Assembly (NCBI GenBank): GCA_964230215.1
Contig: CAXRGQ010000008.1
Coordinates: forward strand, 1-64,000
Source of the DNA: JAUILH01 sp964230215
GTDB lineage: Bacteria > Bacteroidota > Bacteroidia > Flavobacteriales_D > JAUILH01
Reading direction: 5' to 3'
DNA length: 64,000 nucleotides
Shown here: piece after piece, positions 35,247-46,400 of the stretch
How the letters are laid out: each line of letters starts with the position of its first letter
Position numbering within the stretch: position 1 is the stretch's first letter
The notes under the pieces: generated by a model
Told to the model about the DNA's origin: nothing
What the model saw: only the letters and a program-made list of their open reading frames with translations
The model's database searches: none
Made by a program: the position numbers and the translations under genes

Positions 35247-38200
35247 ATGGCTAAGAGGCTATTTATCATTGTGTTGTGCTTGAACTGTGCATTGAACCAC
35301 TTGTCTGCACAGGTAGCATTAGGCGGATTGAATTTCTATTTAGGCGGATCTCCGGGTGCAGGTACTGTTTATGGTGTGTTAAACCCTACGGGCTTTGGGA
35401 AATATATTGTTTATGGTGAGTTTGATGAGGTTTATGACTCTTATGGTACCGCTGTTACGGCATATGGAGTAGCAGTGGTTTCTAAAGATATGACAGTACA
35501 AGCTACAGATCAAATTACCGCCTCAACTCCCATCAACGGTGCCGTAAAAAAAGCCGTCTGGGGTTTTAACAACCTCTACATTTTTGGAGATTTTACACAG
35601 GTAGGTGCAGAGACGGTTACCGGTGCGGCTAGACTTAATAGCCTTGGTACGGTTAGCACCACCTGGCAACCGGAATTTGATAATGGTGGGACGTCTGCTG
35701 AAATTCGTGATGTAGTATATCACCAGAACAGGGTGGTGGTGTGTGGTGAGTTTTTAGATGTTAGACCCAATAGTGCAGGCGCTTGGGAGCCAAGGTTTAA
35801 TATGGTTTCATTGCACCCGGGAAATGCAAGCATCAATACCTTTGCTGAGTTTGCTACTTATTACCCTTATCGCGGGTTTGTATTTGACAATGAAATGTAT
35901 GTGGTAGCTGCTGATGGCGGAGCAACAAGTGCTATTACCAGAGCACTGTATAAGCTAGATGCTAATGGTGTTATTGATCCTGCCTATACGATGGAGATTC
36001 CAAATGGATTTGAAGATCATATTTATGATGTTACAAGGTTTCGGGACTCATTGATAGTGAGTGTACGCGGATGGAAGTTTACTTGGCCTAACACGTCAAA
36101 TCAATTGTTATTAAATAGGTTGGATAATGGCGATTCGCTGCTATGCTCGACGAATTCACTCAGTTCAACTACAAGTGGAAAGCCAATTGCTGTTGAAGCT
36201 TATGGAGATTATGTATATACGCTCACAGACGATAGTTTATACAGATCATTAAAGTTAGATAACATGGGATGTCCTCCATCAAATCAATCGTCATCCTTAA
36301 ACCTTGGCATAAACACCCCAAGCAATATAAACGAACGCCTGGCAGACCAAATGTTCCTGTTTGACAATAAACTATTTCTAACAGCTCCAGAAATCACCTC
36401 TGCCCAAGGTAAAATACAGCATGGTCTTACGGTATATTGCCTTCCGCCATTTGCGCCCGAACAATTTACAATTAATACTAGTAGTGTCTGCGCTGGTCAA
36501 ACCATTGCTTACCAAGTAGCACCTTCACCTAACGCAGATGGTTATGTTTGGACCTACACCGGAGATGGTGCCTATATGGAACTTACGGACACTAACTATT
36601 TTGCAGGTGATCTTACAGCAGATGCTATTTCAATCGAATTCACACAAAATTTTACACCAGGCGATTTAATTGTACGCGCGTTTGCAGAATGTGGTACAGA
36701 TACACTTTATAGTGATTCGCTTGTGCTGAGTATAACGGCACTACCCCTGCCTACAGTTGATGCAGGAACGGATACCACCCTAACATGCGTAAGGGATAGC
36801 GTCACATTGCAGGGTACATCTCCCAACCTTATAGTAAGTTGGGAATGGTTCAATGATATAGATGTGACGGTTTCTATGGCGGATACTCTTTACGTTCACC
36901 GTGATTCTGCCAACGCTGAAGGTAGCTATGCATTGGAAGTAACGGATAATCTGGGTTGTAAAAATAGAGATACCATTATAGTCTATCTGGATACTTTAAA
37001 ACCCAATCTGAGCATTCCCGCTGGTCCGCATGAAATCAACTGCTACAATCCTGTACTTAACATCCCAATTTCGTCTAGCAATGTACACACAAGCTTTGCA
37101 TGGTCTGAGGGTATTGCTGGTCCATTGAATAACAACGCTACCATTACAGCGAGTAATCAAAACGCCTATTACATCTATGTTACAGACACGCTAAATGGAT
37201 GTGTAAAAGATAGCTCAATTTTCATTCAGGAAAATACTGTTAAACCAGATATTGCTGTTCAAGGTTATCCCGGTTATTCGTCTCTTAATTATATTGATAC
37301 CCTAACTTGTTACCAATCTAATATTTTACTAGATGTAGTAGATACGGCGGCTAACGTAGATATTTATTGGTCAGATGCGAACTATAGTGCCAATAATGGC
37401 GTGTCTAATAACGTAAATACGGGCGGTACCTATTATATCTATGCCTTTGATAACGCGAATGGTTGCGAGGACACCATGCAAGTGCACATGTTTGTGAATC
37501 AAAATTATCCAGATCTCTTGTTTATAGGTGATAGCAGTATTAATTGCTCGGTTGATTCGGCTTTGTTTATCATAAATTCTACCTATCCAGATACAGCCGT
37601 TCTGTTTGAAATAGGCGGTGCCATTGGAGATTCTGCTTATGTTAATACGGCAGGCTATCAGAGCTATTCGGTACAATTATTAGAGAATGGATGTACTACT
37701 ATAGACAGCACTTTAGTGAGTATAACGCCTGAAATCTATTTAACAAGCATAACAGATACCTTGGTATGTGTTGATGTTGATCTCACGTTAGAAACAATGG
37801 TTCAGGGCAATGTGTCAGGATTAACTTACAATTGGAGTAACGGAAGTACAGCCGATACAGCCGTTTATAATTCAGGTGCGTTTTCGCAAGCTATCGTTGA
37901 GGTTAACGGAAATGGTGGATGCTATGGTACTGATACGATTCAAATTAACATACCCAATACGCCCACCGATAGTATAGTTACCGTTCAGCCATGTGGAACG
38001 GGTGCCTCCGGTTCAATTACCTGCTTTTTATCTGGTGGAATAGCGCCATACAGCTATTCGCTAGACGGTCTTAGTTATCAATCCAACCCATCGTTTGGCG
38101 GATTGACATTTGGCAATTACACAGTATTTGTGAAAGATAGCTTGGGTTGTGATTATAGCTTTACTGCCAGTATTAATCAGAACTCAAATCTTCCTAGCCC

Positions 38201-38729
38201 TGAGTTTTTAATGTCAACATACAACCATCTCAACGATACCATTACCGCAGTAGACGTTTCCATTGCAGTGGCGGATAGTGTGCAATGGAATCTGCCAAGT
38301 GAGTTGTTTGTGATTGATTCAAACACAGTAGCCCCAAGTTTTATTGCTACGGATACAGGTGTGTTTACAGTGGAAATGATTGCCTACTATGGTGCCTGTG
38401 ATGTAGCAACAAGTAAACTTTGTTATGTTGATCCTTACGATTCAACTATTGCCACAAATTTCAATCAAAATGGTATTAGGTCAGTGCAATTATACCCTAA
38501 CCCGAATACTGGAGCATTTACCTACGAAATTGAAATGTACGCCAAACAAAACGTGGTGGTAAAGATTTTTGATGTGGACGCGAATCAAGTGTATACTTAC
38601 GAATCTCCAACACAAACCGATTTTATTGAAGAGAACGTCAACTTATCAAATCCGCAAACAGGCACTTATGTACTCAAAATAATTGGTGAGTTTGACAGTG
38701 CGCATAGCACATTTATCGTTGGGCCATAG
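35247..38729 (+). CDS. Large T9SS-secreted multi-domain surface protein with SprB-like repeat
   Basis: 1160 residues: signal peptide (about 1-21, ending LSAQ) and an N-terminal propeller-like region (about 25-385, beta segments such as VVSKDMTVQA and VVYHQNRVVVCGEF). A PKD/Ig-like stretch (about 405-500) and several cysteine-bearing beta domains (about 500-900) follow. A SprB-like repeat (about 915-980, with GGIAPYSYSLDG and NYTVFVKDSLGC) precedes the type A sorting domain (about 1078-1160, with LYPNPNTGAF). The SprB adhesin itself is far larger. The stop codon overlaps the GTG start of the next gene by one base, so it seems to lead the accessory operon. Confidence 0.85.
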   Translation: MAKRLFIIVLCLNCALNHLSAQVALGGLNFYLGGSPGAGTVYGVLNPTGFGKYIVYGEFDEVYDSYGTAVTAYGVAVVSKDMTVQATDQITASTPINGAVKKAVWGFNNLYIFGDFTQVGAETVTGAARLNSLGTVSTTWQPEFDNGGTSAEIRDVVYHQNRVVVCGEFLDVRPNSAGAWEPRFNMVSLHPGNASINTFAEFATYYPYRGFVFDNEMYVVAADGGATSAITRALYKLDANGVIDPAYTMEIPNGFEDHIYDVTRFRDSLIVSVRGWKFTWPNTSNQLLLNRLDNGDSLLCSTNSLSSTTSGKPIAVEAYGDYVYTLTDDSLYRSLKLDNMGCPPSNQSSSLNLGINTPSNINERLADQMFLFDNKLFLTAPEITSAQGKIQHGLTVYCLPPFAPEQFTINTSSVCAGQTIAYQVAPSPNADGYVWTYTGDGAYMELTDTNYFAGDLTADAISIEFTQNFTPGDLIVRAFAECGTDTLYSDSLVLSITALPLPTVDAGTDTTLTCVRDSVTLQGTSPNLIVSWEWFNDIDVTVSMADTLYVHRDSANAEGSYALEVTDNLGCKNRDTIIVYLDTLKPNLSIPAGPHEINCYNPVLNIPISSSNVHTSFAWSEGIAGPLNNNATITASNQNAYYIYVTDTLNGCVKDSSIFIQENTVKPDIAVQGYPGYSSLNYIDTLTCYQSNILLDVVDTAANVDIYWSDANYSANNGVSNNVNTGGTYYIYAFDNANGCEDTMQVHMFVNQNYPDLLFIGDSSINCSVDSALFIINSTYPDTAVLFEIGGAIGDSAYVNTAGYQSYSVQLLENGCTTIDSTLVSITPEIYLTSITDTLVCVDVDLTLETMVQGNVSGLTYNWSNGSTADTAVYNSGAFSQAIVEVNGNGGCYGTDTIQINIPNTPTDSIVTVQPCGTGASGSITCFLSGGIAPYSYSLDGLSYQSNPSFGGLTFGNYTVFVKDSLGCDYSFTASINQNSNLPSPEFLMSTYNHLNDTITAVDVSIAVADSVQWNLPSELFVIDSNTVAPSFIATDTGVFTVEMIAYYGACDVATSKLCYVDPYDSTIATNFNQNGIRSVQLYPNPNTGAFTYEIEMYAKQNVVVKIFDVDANQVYTYESPTQTDFIEENVNLSNPQTGTYVLKIIGEFDSAHSTFIVGP

Positions 38730-40471
38730 TGAATAGGATTATACACATAATACTCTTGGCAGCCTTTTTAGTTGGTAATGTGCGCGCTCAAGATTTAAAC
38801 AAACTAGGCACAGAAGACGCCTTTAGTGTGCACGGTGGTATCAACCTAAATACCATTACATATTACACGGATGATAGTATAGCCAGAAGACAGCCTTTTA
38901 CCTGGAATATGAATGCAAACTTGGTGCTAGATTTTATTGGCATTTCGGCACCATTTACCTATAGTTACAGCAATCAAGGAGGCGTGTTTACCCAACCAAC
39001 ACTAATGGCGTCAATTCACCCCACCTACAAGGATTTTACCGCGCATTTAGGGATAACCAGTATGCAGTTTTCACAATATACATTGGCCAATCATTTATTC
39101 GCTGGAGGCGGCTTGGATTATAAGCCAAAAAATTGGGAACTGAGTGTAATGGGAGGTAGAATGAACAAAGCTATTCAATACGATGGTTTAATTGGCAACC
39201 CAGATTTGATAGCCTACCAACGCTATGGTTACGGCGCAAAAACGGGCTACACAAAAAACAATAGCAGCGTGGCCATCATGTTTTTTAAAGCAAAAGATGA
39301 AGCATCATCCCTCGATTTTGTGCCGCTTAATTCGCAGGTCCTACCAGAAGACAACTTTACTTTGGGCATCACAGGTAAGACAAAAATTAAAAAGAATTGG
39401 TCGCTACAGGGCGAATTTGCAGGATCTGCCTTAACAGGAAATATGCGAGATCTTAACCCATATACCTCAAGACATGGCCTTTCTTTTATGCGTGCAATGG
39501 TGCGAGATAATGCCAGTACTCATTTTTATGCCGCTTATAACACAAGTGTCAATTACCAAATGAAGTTTATGAGCGTGGCACTTAAATTTGAGCATGTTGA
39601 TCCGGGTTACAAAACCTTAGGAGCGTATTTCTTTAATCACGACCTTCAGAATTACACACTCGCACCAAGTTTTAATTTACTGAAAGGTAAGTTGAACCTT
39701 GCCTCTAATTTTGGTTTTCAGCGCAACAATTTGGGAGGCGACAAAGGTGCCACAACAAAACGATGGGTAGGGAGTTTAAATGCTAATGCCATGCTGCTAA
39801 AGGGCTTGGTTATCAATGCCAATTATTCAAACTTTAGTGCATTTACAAATAATCGCCCTTTAAACGATCCCTTCTATTACCAAGCAGCTGACACGCTTAA
39901 CTATTATCAAATAAACCAAAATGCGGGTATGGCAATAATGTACAGTATGGAAGGCAAGCGTGTGCGGAAAAGCATTGCACTAACTGGACAGTATTCCGAA
40001 AGCCTCAACCTAAATGGTGAAATAAATGCGGCAGGCGCTTATGGTTTTGGTGTAGACTTTAATCCTGACTTAAGTACCCAAGTGTACGTTGCTAATATTG
40101 CATTTAACAATCAAATAGTGGCGTCTAAAACCAACATTGCCATTACGGCAAATGCCAATGTATCAGATACGCCCATCAATACCTCTTTATTCATTGGTCC
40201 AGGTATTCAGTTTGGGAAACCTATAGCCAAAGAAAAAATTAAACTAGGATTAGGCAGCGTATACAATAGACAGTATACGGATGATGTACTACAAAACAAT
40301 GTTTTAAATAATCGTTTAAGTATGAGCTATGCAGCAAAGGTAAAAGAAGGTAAGGCAGGTAATTTCAGTCTTAGTTTATCGGCCAACCATCTTTTAAAAT
40401 TACCCACGATCAGCACTCAGAAAAAGGTGAATGAAATAAATGTGTTTTTAAATTTGGGTTATAGAATTTAA
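38729..40471 (+). CDS. Outer-membrane beta-barrel-like exported protein
   Basis: 580 residues with a signal peptide (1-20, ending VRAQ) and alternating amphipathic strands throughout. It ends in FLNLGYRI, consistent with an outer-membrane barrel closing strand although the last residue is Ile rather than Phe. The region between 25 and 580 contains many segments such as VAIMFFKAK and KLGLGSVYNRQY. No named family is recognised. The start is GTG, sharing its first G with the upstream TAG stop, and its TAA stop overlaps the next ATG (TAATG), so the three genes are translationally coupled. It may be the membrane partner of the giant protein that follows (inference). Confidence 0.75.
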   Translation: MNRIIHIILLAAFLVGNVRAQDLNKLGTEDAFSVHGGINLNTITYYTDDSIARRQPFTWNMNANLVLDFIGISAPFTYSYSNQGGVFTQPTLMASIHPTYKDFTAHLGITSMQFSQYTLANHLFAGGGLDYKPKNWELSVMGGRMNKAIQYDGLIGNPDLIAYQRYGYGAKTGYTKNNSSVAIMFFKAKDEASSLDFVPLNSQVLPEDNFTLGITGKTKIKKNWSLQGEFAGSALTGNMRDLNPYTSRHGLSFMRAMVRDNASTHFYAAYNTSVNYQMKFMSVALKFEHVDPGYKTLGAYFFNHDLQNYTLAPSFNLLKGKLNLASNFGFQRNNLGGDKGATTKRWVGSLNANAMLLKGLVINANYSNFSAFTNNRPLNDPFYYQAADTLNYYQINQNAGMAIMYSMEGKRVRKSIALTGQYSESLNLNGEINAAGAYGFGVDFNPDLSTQVYVANIAFNNQIVASKTNIAITANANVSDTPINTSLFIGPGIQFGKPIAKEKIKLGLGSVYNRQYTDDVLQNNVLNNRLSMSYAAKVKEGKAGNFSLSLSANHLLKLPTISTQKKVNEINVFLNLGYRI

Positions 40472-43400
40472 TGAGGTCTTTTCTAATCATAGTATTGATT
40501 GTAGTAAGTGGCATTGCTAAAGCCCAAAATTACCCCGTGCAGGCATTTTTGCAAGTTACGCCTCCATACAGCGGCTATCTACCAGATTATAGCGACCCAT
40601 TTAACCAACAAATGAAGGTACTGCTTACGCTTAACGATTTTAGTGTGCCCAGCTACAACGTTAAGTTGCAATTTAGTTTTAACGGTAATGGCTATTCCCT
40701 GCAAAATCCAGACTATTTAGCAAGTCCAACATACACCTTATATCCCGGAGTACCTCTGGAAATTAGCGGTGCAGACTTAGCACACTATCTCAGCCTAAGC
40801 AATCTGCAAGTTTCTGGTTTAAACGTACAAGATTATCAAAACAGAAAAATTCTACCTGAGGGGCCATTAACGGTATGTGTAAAGATTCTGGACGCCAATT
40901 TACCTGTTGCCACCAATTTGGCTAATCCCGCCTGTAACCAAATTTGGGTGAGTTTGTACGATCCACCCTTGCTAAATACTCCCATGTGTGGGCAGGAAGT
41001 ATCGGTACTAAATCCTCAGTTTATGACCTTTACCTGGATGCCTCTGCACATGAATGCACCAGGTGCCAGCACAAATACAGAATACACGTTTGAACTATTT
41101 GAAATAAGACCTGATGGCAACGACCCCAATATCGTTGTAAATCAAACCCTGCCTATCTATACCACTACCACAACGCAAACGGTATTAACGTATGGAATAA
41201 CGGAGCCACCTTTACAAGAAAACATGTCCTATGTGTGGCGGGTTAAGGCAAGCGATTTAAATGGAAGAGATCATTTCAACAATCAAGGTTATTCGCAGGT
41301 TTGTACGTTTACCTACGGCAACATGGCAGCCAATACGCTTGCAGGTATTAGTCTAAACCTCAGTGCCCATGCAACGGGTAATAGACAAGGACATGCCAGC
41401 TGGACAAGCAATAATGTTTTTACCAATTACACACTAGAAGTCAGAAAGACGGGTAACCCCAATTACGCGTGGTTTCCGCATAACACAACGGGAGCAAGTT
41501 TTGGTATTCATGGTCTAGAGCCTGAATCGGAGTACGAATGTAGGGTGAGAGGAGAAGCACAAGGTGAATACTCAGATTGGAGCAATACAGCAGTGTTTAC
41601 TACACATGCCACACCAGAATATAGCTGCGGTAGCACCACAATGCCACCTACTGACCCCAATGCCGCACCGCTTTTGAGTGCACAGCCTTATCAGGTGTAT
41701 CAAATTGGGCAGTTTGAATTAATGGTTACATCCATTAGCCCATCTCAAACCCACCCAGGAAGTGGTTGGTATCAAGGTACAGGAAAAGTAAGCATACCTT
41801 TCGCTTTAACCAGTCTAAATGTAAGCTTTGACGCCATTTATGTGGATGAGCACTTAATGGTGGTAAACGGAGAACTACATGCCATTACAGACGGTGTTCA
41901 AAATTGGATTCAAGAACAATCCATGATTGATCCATTAGAATATACTGTACCCGGTATTATTGAATCTGCCGGCGTTAACAATGATTCCATGGCTTATGTG
42001 GTTGTAGATGGAGACACAATTACCTTCCCATTCCCAAATCCTTACGATCCAATAATTGTTAATGACGACTCGGATTATGAATATGTAATCTTCCCAGACG
42101 GAACAGTAATTATCCGTTTAGCGCATGAGGCGAGTGATGATACCCTAGCGGCCACAGAGCGCTGGCATGTAGATTTCTTTAAATCAGATGCGCAGGTTTA
42201 TGGTTTTGATAGCATGCAGTTTAATGTGTGGTCAGAGCATTATGAGCATATATTTAACGACAGTTTTATTTATCACGTTCCTTGGAAATCGCTGGCACGT
42301 GGTGCGGGGGATATAGTAAAAGCACGTTTTATAGATTTAGACAATGTAGACTGTCCAATAAGTTTTGAAACAGCTGCAGGAAATAGCATTCAAGCAAGTC
42401 AGAGTGGTGATGATTATACCTTGCAATTACCAGCTGTAGAAAACGATTTTGCTATTTACGCACTATGTAATGGAGAGCGCATAGGAAAGTTAAATGTGGC
42501 GCTATATAAAGGAAGGCAGAAAAACATTCATATTGTGCCCTTGGCAGCTAACTTAAGCATAGACACTTCCACCGTTAGAGACGCCATAACGAGCATTTAC
42601 AATCAAGGTGCTGGAAAAATCAGTCTCTATCTGGAAGACCCGTTTACAGACCAGGCATGGGACCTTAACGCAGACAATAAGCTGGCTGCAGGTAACCATA
42701 GTAATTTGGTAGATTATTCAGCTGAAATGCGTGCCCTAAACCAAGCGTATCTAGCGCACAATACAGCATTAAAGGCCAGTGATTACATAGTATTTATTAT
42801 CCCCTCGTTTGATGAAAACAACGTGGATGTAGGAGGATACATGCCATTGGGGCGCCATAAAGGTTACGTACAAAGCCAGAGTACACCTGCACAGACAGCG
42901 CATGTATTAGCCCATGAAATAGGGCATGGATGTTATGGTTTAGAGCATACGTTTCCAGAAGTATCCCAAGGTGAAACAGGTAATTTAATGGACTATGGCA
43001 ATGAGCACCATTTAACTAAGATGCAGTGGGATGAGATGGATAGGTTGCTGCCAGACTTTAATTTGTTTGTAGATAATGAAGATGCATTTTACCGCGCATC
43101 AATAGATTATCGCTGTATTAATAGAATTGCCGCATTAAATCTAGGTGTAAACTCATTTAAGGATATAAAAGGAGCCAAAATTCAGTTGCATGGTGGATAT
43201 TGGGCTAGAAGTTTTGTTGGTCCTAATGATGTTGCATTAAATCACATTGGAGGAGTAGCAGCTATTGCCTCACCAACAGGTGACTTATACTATCCGAGCA
43301 AGCTAAATGATAAATTCCCCGGATATTATAGGGTTAATGTAGAAGGAAGATTGCTCTTAGATGTGCCGCTTCCAGAAGTAGCTTACAGCAATGACGAGAC

Positions 43401-46400
43401 GGTTGAATCTTATATCATGCATTTTACGGATGGATTCACGACTTCATTTGGAGATGAGGTCCCCGCAGAATTTCAGCTAAAAGACGAGAATAATGTCATT
43501 GTTAAAAGCGGAACTGGTATAATTCCATGCTTCAATCAAGATTCAACAAGCACTTGGGAATTTACTGAAATGAAAATATTGGAATTTTCAGGTCCTGGAG
43601 TACCTGAGACGCCCGAAGAAGGGTTTGCATATTTTTCACTTAATATGTTACCATTTAAGCCTAATTCCAATGTAATGTTATACATGGACAACAGAAAAAA
43701 AGTTGTTGTCCGGATCGTCTCCTACGATGGACATCAATATATCCCTGTCACTGATGGAAATAGGTTTGTCGGGTATTTTAATAAAGATTCTCTAATGCTC
43801 AAGAACGATGATGACAGTTATAAGTTTTTGCAAGACGATGGTATAACGATTCACCCTATGGTAGAGCAAAGGATTCTAGATTTTCAGTGTCCAGATTTAG
43901 ATTACAATGTTGCTCCAGGAGAAGAAGTATTGTTTTACACATTAGATCTTACCAATGACTTTACAGATCTATCGGAACCATCCGGGATTCAAAAGTCAGT
44001 TTGGTATAATAATCCTGGCATAGCTTCTATTACAAATCCTAAGTTTATCCCATCTACCAACTCGTTTTATAATAGATCGTTTGAGTTAAGCGGTGACTAT
44101 GATATTAGGGGGTACTCTGCAGTCCCCTTATACTATGCGGCGAAAGATCGCTTATATTTAGAATTACTATATCAGCCAACTGATCCAGTTAGGTGGGCTA
44201 TTGAATTCTTAGAAAAATATCTTTCCAACAGAGGGTTAGAGAATCATTTCTACAGCACAAATCATGATTTGGAGTACGAACAAATAATGGAGGTTGCGTA
44301 CTTTATGAGTCAACAAACTCCAACATATTTATCGGATTTGGATGAATGGTATTGGTACTACACAAGAGCCATAGAGAACCTAAAAGACATGAATACTACC
44401 AATATAATCATTGATATTATTCAATTAGTAATTCCGGACATATTAGAATCCTTTGTGGAGGAGTATGAATTGGAGGACGGTATTGTTACTTTAGATATGG
44501 TGCCAGCTGGAATGAGAGACCGTCTAATTGAACACATTCAAAATGAATTCTTTAGATTTTATATTATACATGATCCTACCGAATTAATTCAGTCACCAAC
44601 AGAATGTAAATATTTTAATCGTCTTGTGCCAAGAGATCCCCCCTCATGGATGTCACAAGCATTTGTTCCTCTTTCATCAAACGAACTGGCAGGAATGCAT
44701 TTATGGGAAACAACGGAGTATGATGTAACATATTCTGACCCGGGTGGAATTTTAAAATACAAGGAGATTTATAAAAGACATGAACATTTTATGGAAGCCT
44801 ATAATGATGCTTTGCAAGATCTTGTTTATGTAAGTTATGAGGATGTATGTGATTTTTTGGATGGTAGACCAAGGCACGAGCTGAAAGCATTAAACTTAGA
44901 TGTAAGAAAAGATGTGATTATTGCAATGATTACGCAGTTGGACGATAATTTTTCCTGTAATGGAGAAGAGTCAATGCTAGACATCTTGTCAACAACGCCA
45001 GATGAACACTTAGAGGAGTTATATGATTGGTTAGTTACCCATAAAATGGGTAATGGTCAGTATGTGTGGCATGAGATTAACAATGGTTTTAGTGATACGT
45101 ATGGTGTTGAAAGATATTCTCTCCTTGCAAATCAATTTATGCGAATGTTTTTCGCAGCGCATGATCAAGCAGATATTGAGGCACAATTAGACAATCCCAA
45201 TCTTGTAGTTTTCAATTTTCACGAAGGACGTTATTACCACAGAGGTAAACAAGTGGAGGTAAACCCAAGATATTGGGGGAATTTATATGGGAATAGTTAC
45301 GGAGGTGTATTAAATGAAGATTTTTTTGTAGGGGTAGAAAAAATTAATCAACAAGTAACCTACTCTAATTGGGCACATGAAGTTGGTATTTTAATTTTAC
45401 ATGACGACGAAGGAAATGTTGAAAAACATGTGGTACCCGTTTACTACATGAATTATCTGGCAGAGGTGGATAATCACAATGATAATGTCGCTGCAATAGA
45501 CCTTGTGATTAATGCGGTTTCTTTTGCTATCCCGATACTGCAGCTTGCCAAGGCTGTAACTTTAACCCAGAAACTTTTATTAGTTGGAGAAGCGACATTC
45601 GCTGGTGGACAAACGGCTGTTGTTGCATTAAAATCAAATGGTTATTTAAGCACAAATGAAGCAGCCGAAATACAAGCACTGCTGGGTATAGGAGAATTGT
45701 TATCATTTGGTATAGGGGGTATAGGTAATTTTAATTCACTCTTATCCACCCAAGGCCCTAAAACCTACGCCAAAATGGCTGAAAACTGGCAGCAAGTAAA
45801 ACAGCTGCCGCCGTATTCGTTTACTAATGTCAAAACATTTAGAGATAAATTAAGAGCCGCTTTGCGCTTAACAGACGATGGTACCACGTCTTGGATTGAT
45901 AACTTGTCTGGCCAGGGTTGGAATATTAATAAAAGAAACGCCCTTAAAGCAGACTTACAAGCCAATCCTAATCTGTTTGCAAATTTGGATGAGTTTGATG
46001 GAGTTGGGGCGTGGAAGGTACTGGATGATCTAGGTGTAGATGCAGCTTTAAGAAAGGATCCATCTTGGTTAAATAGAGTATCTAGCTGGACAGATGAGGG
46101 TTTAGAAATTGCCTCAGAAGGAAGAATACTCAAGAATGGCAATGAAGTTTGTAGAATTGTTGGGGATCGGTTGCATGTAAAGTACACTGGATATGGAGAT
46201 GATATTGTATGTGATGCCACTAAAACCACAACAGGTATTGGGAAGTATGATCCACCTGGAGGGGTAGGCACTAAGCAAATCATAGATTCCAAACTGTCTA
46301 AATCTGGAGAAAACCCAGGAGGAGTAAATATTCTAAATGATACCAGAAACACGCAAGGATGGAGTGATCAGAAAATATGGGATGAAATCAATCAACCTTG

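Noticed and set aside
35247..38729. SprB-type gliding adhesin
   Set aside because: It has only one clear SprB-like repeat and is far smaller than SprB. A general T9SS surface protein is the safer call.
45765..46352. 195-codon minus-strand frame opposite the end of the giant gene
   Set aside because: It is a shadow of the coding strand, with proline/serine-rich composition and no promoter or family features. It runs across the toxin-tip region only by base composition.
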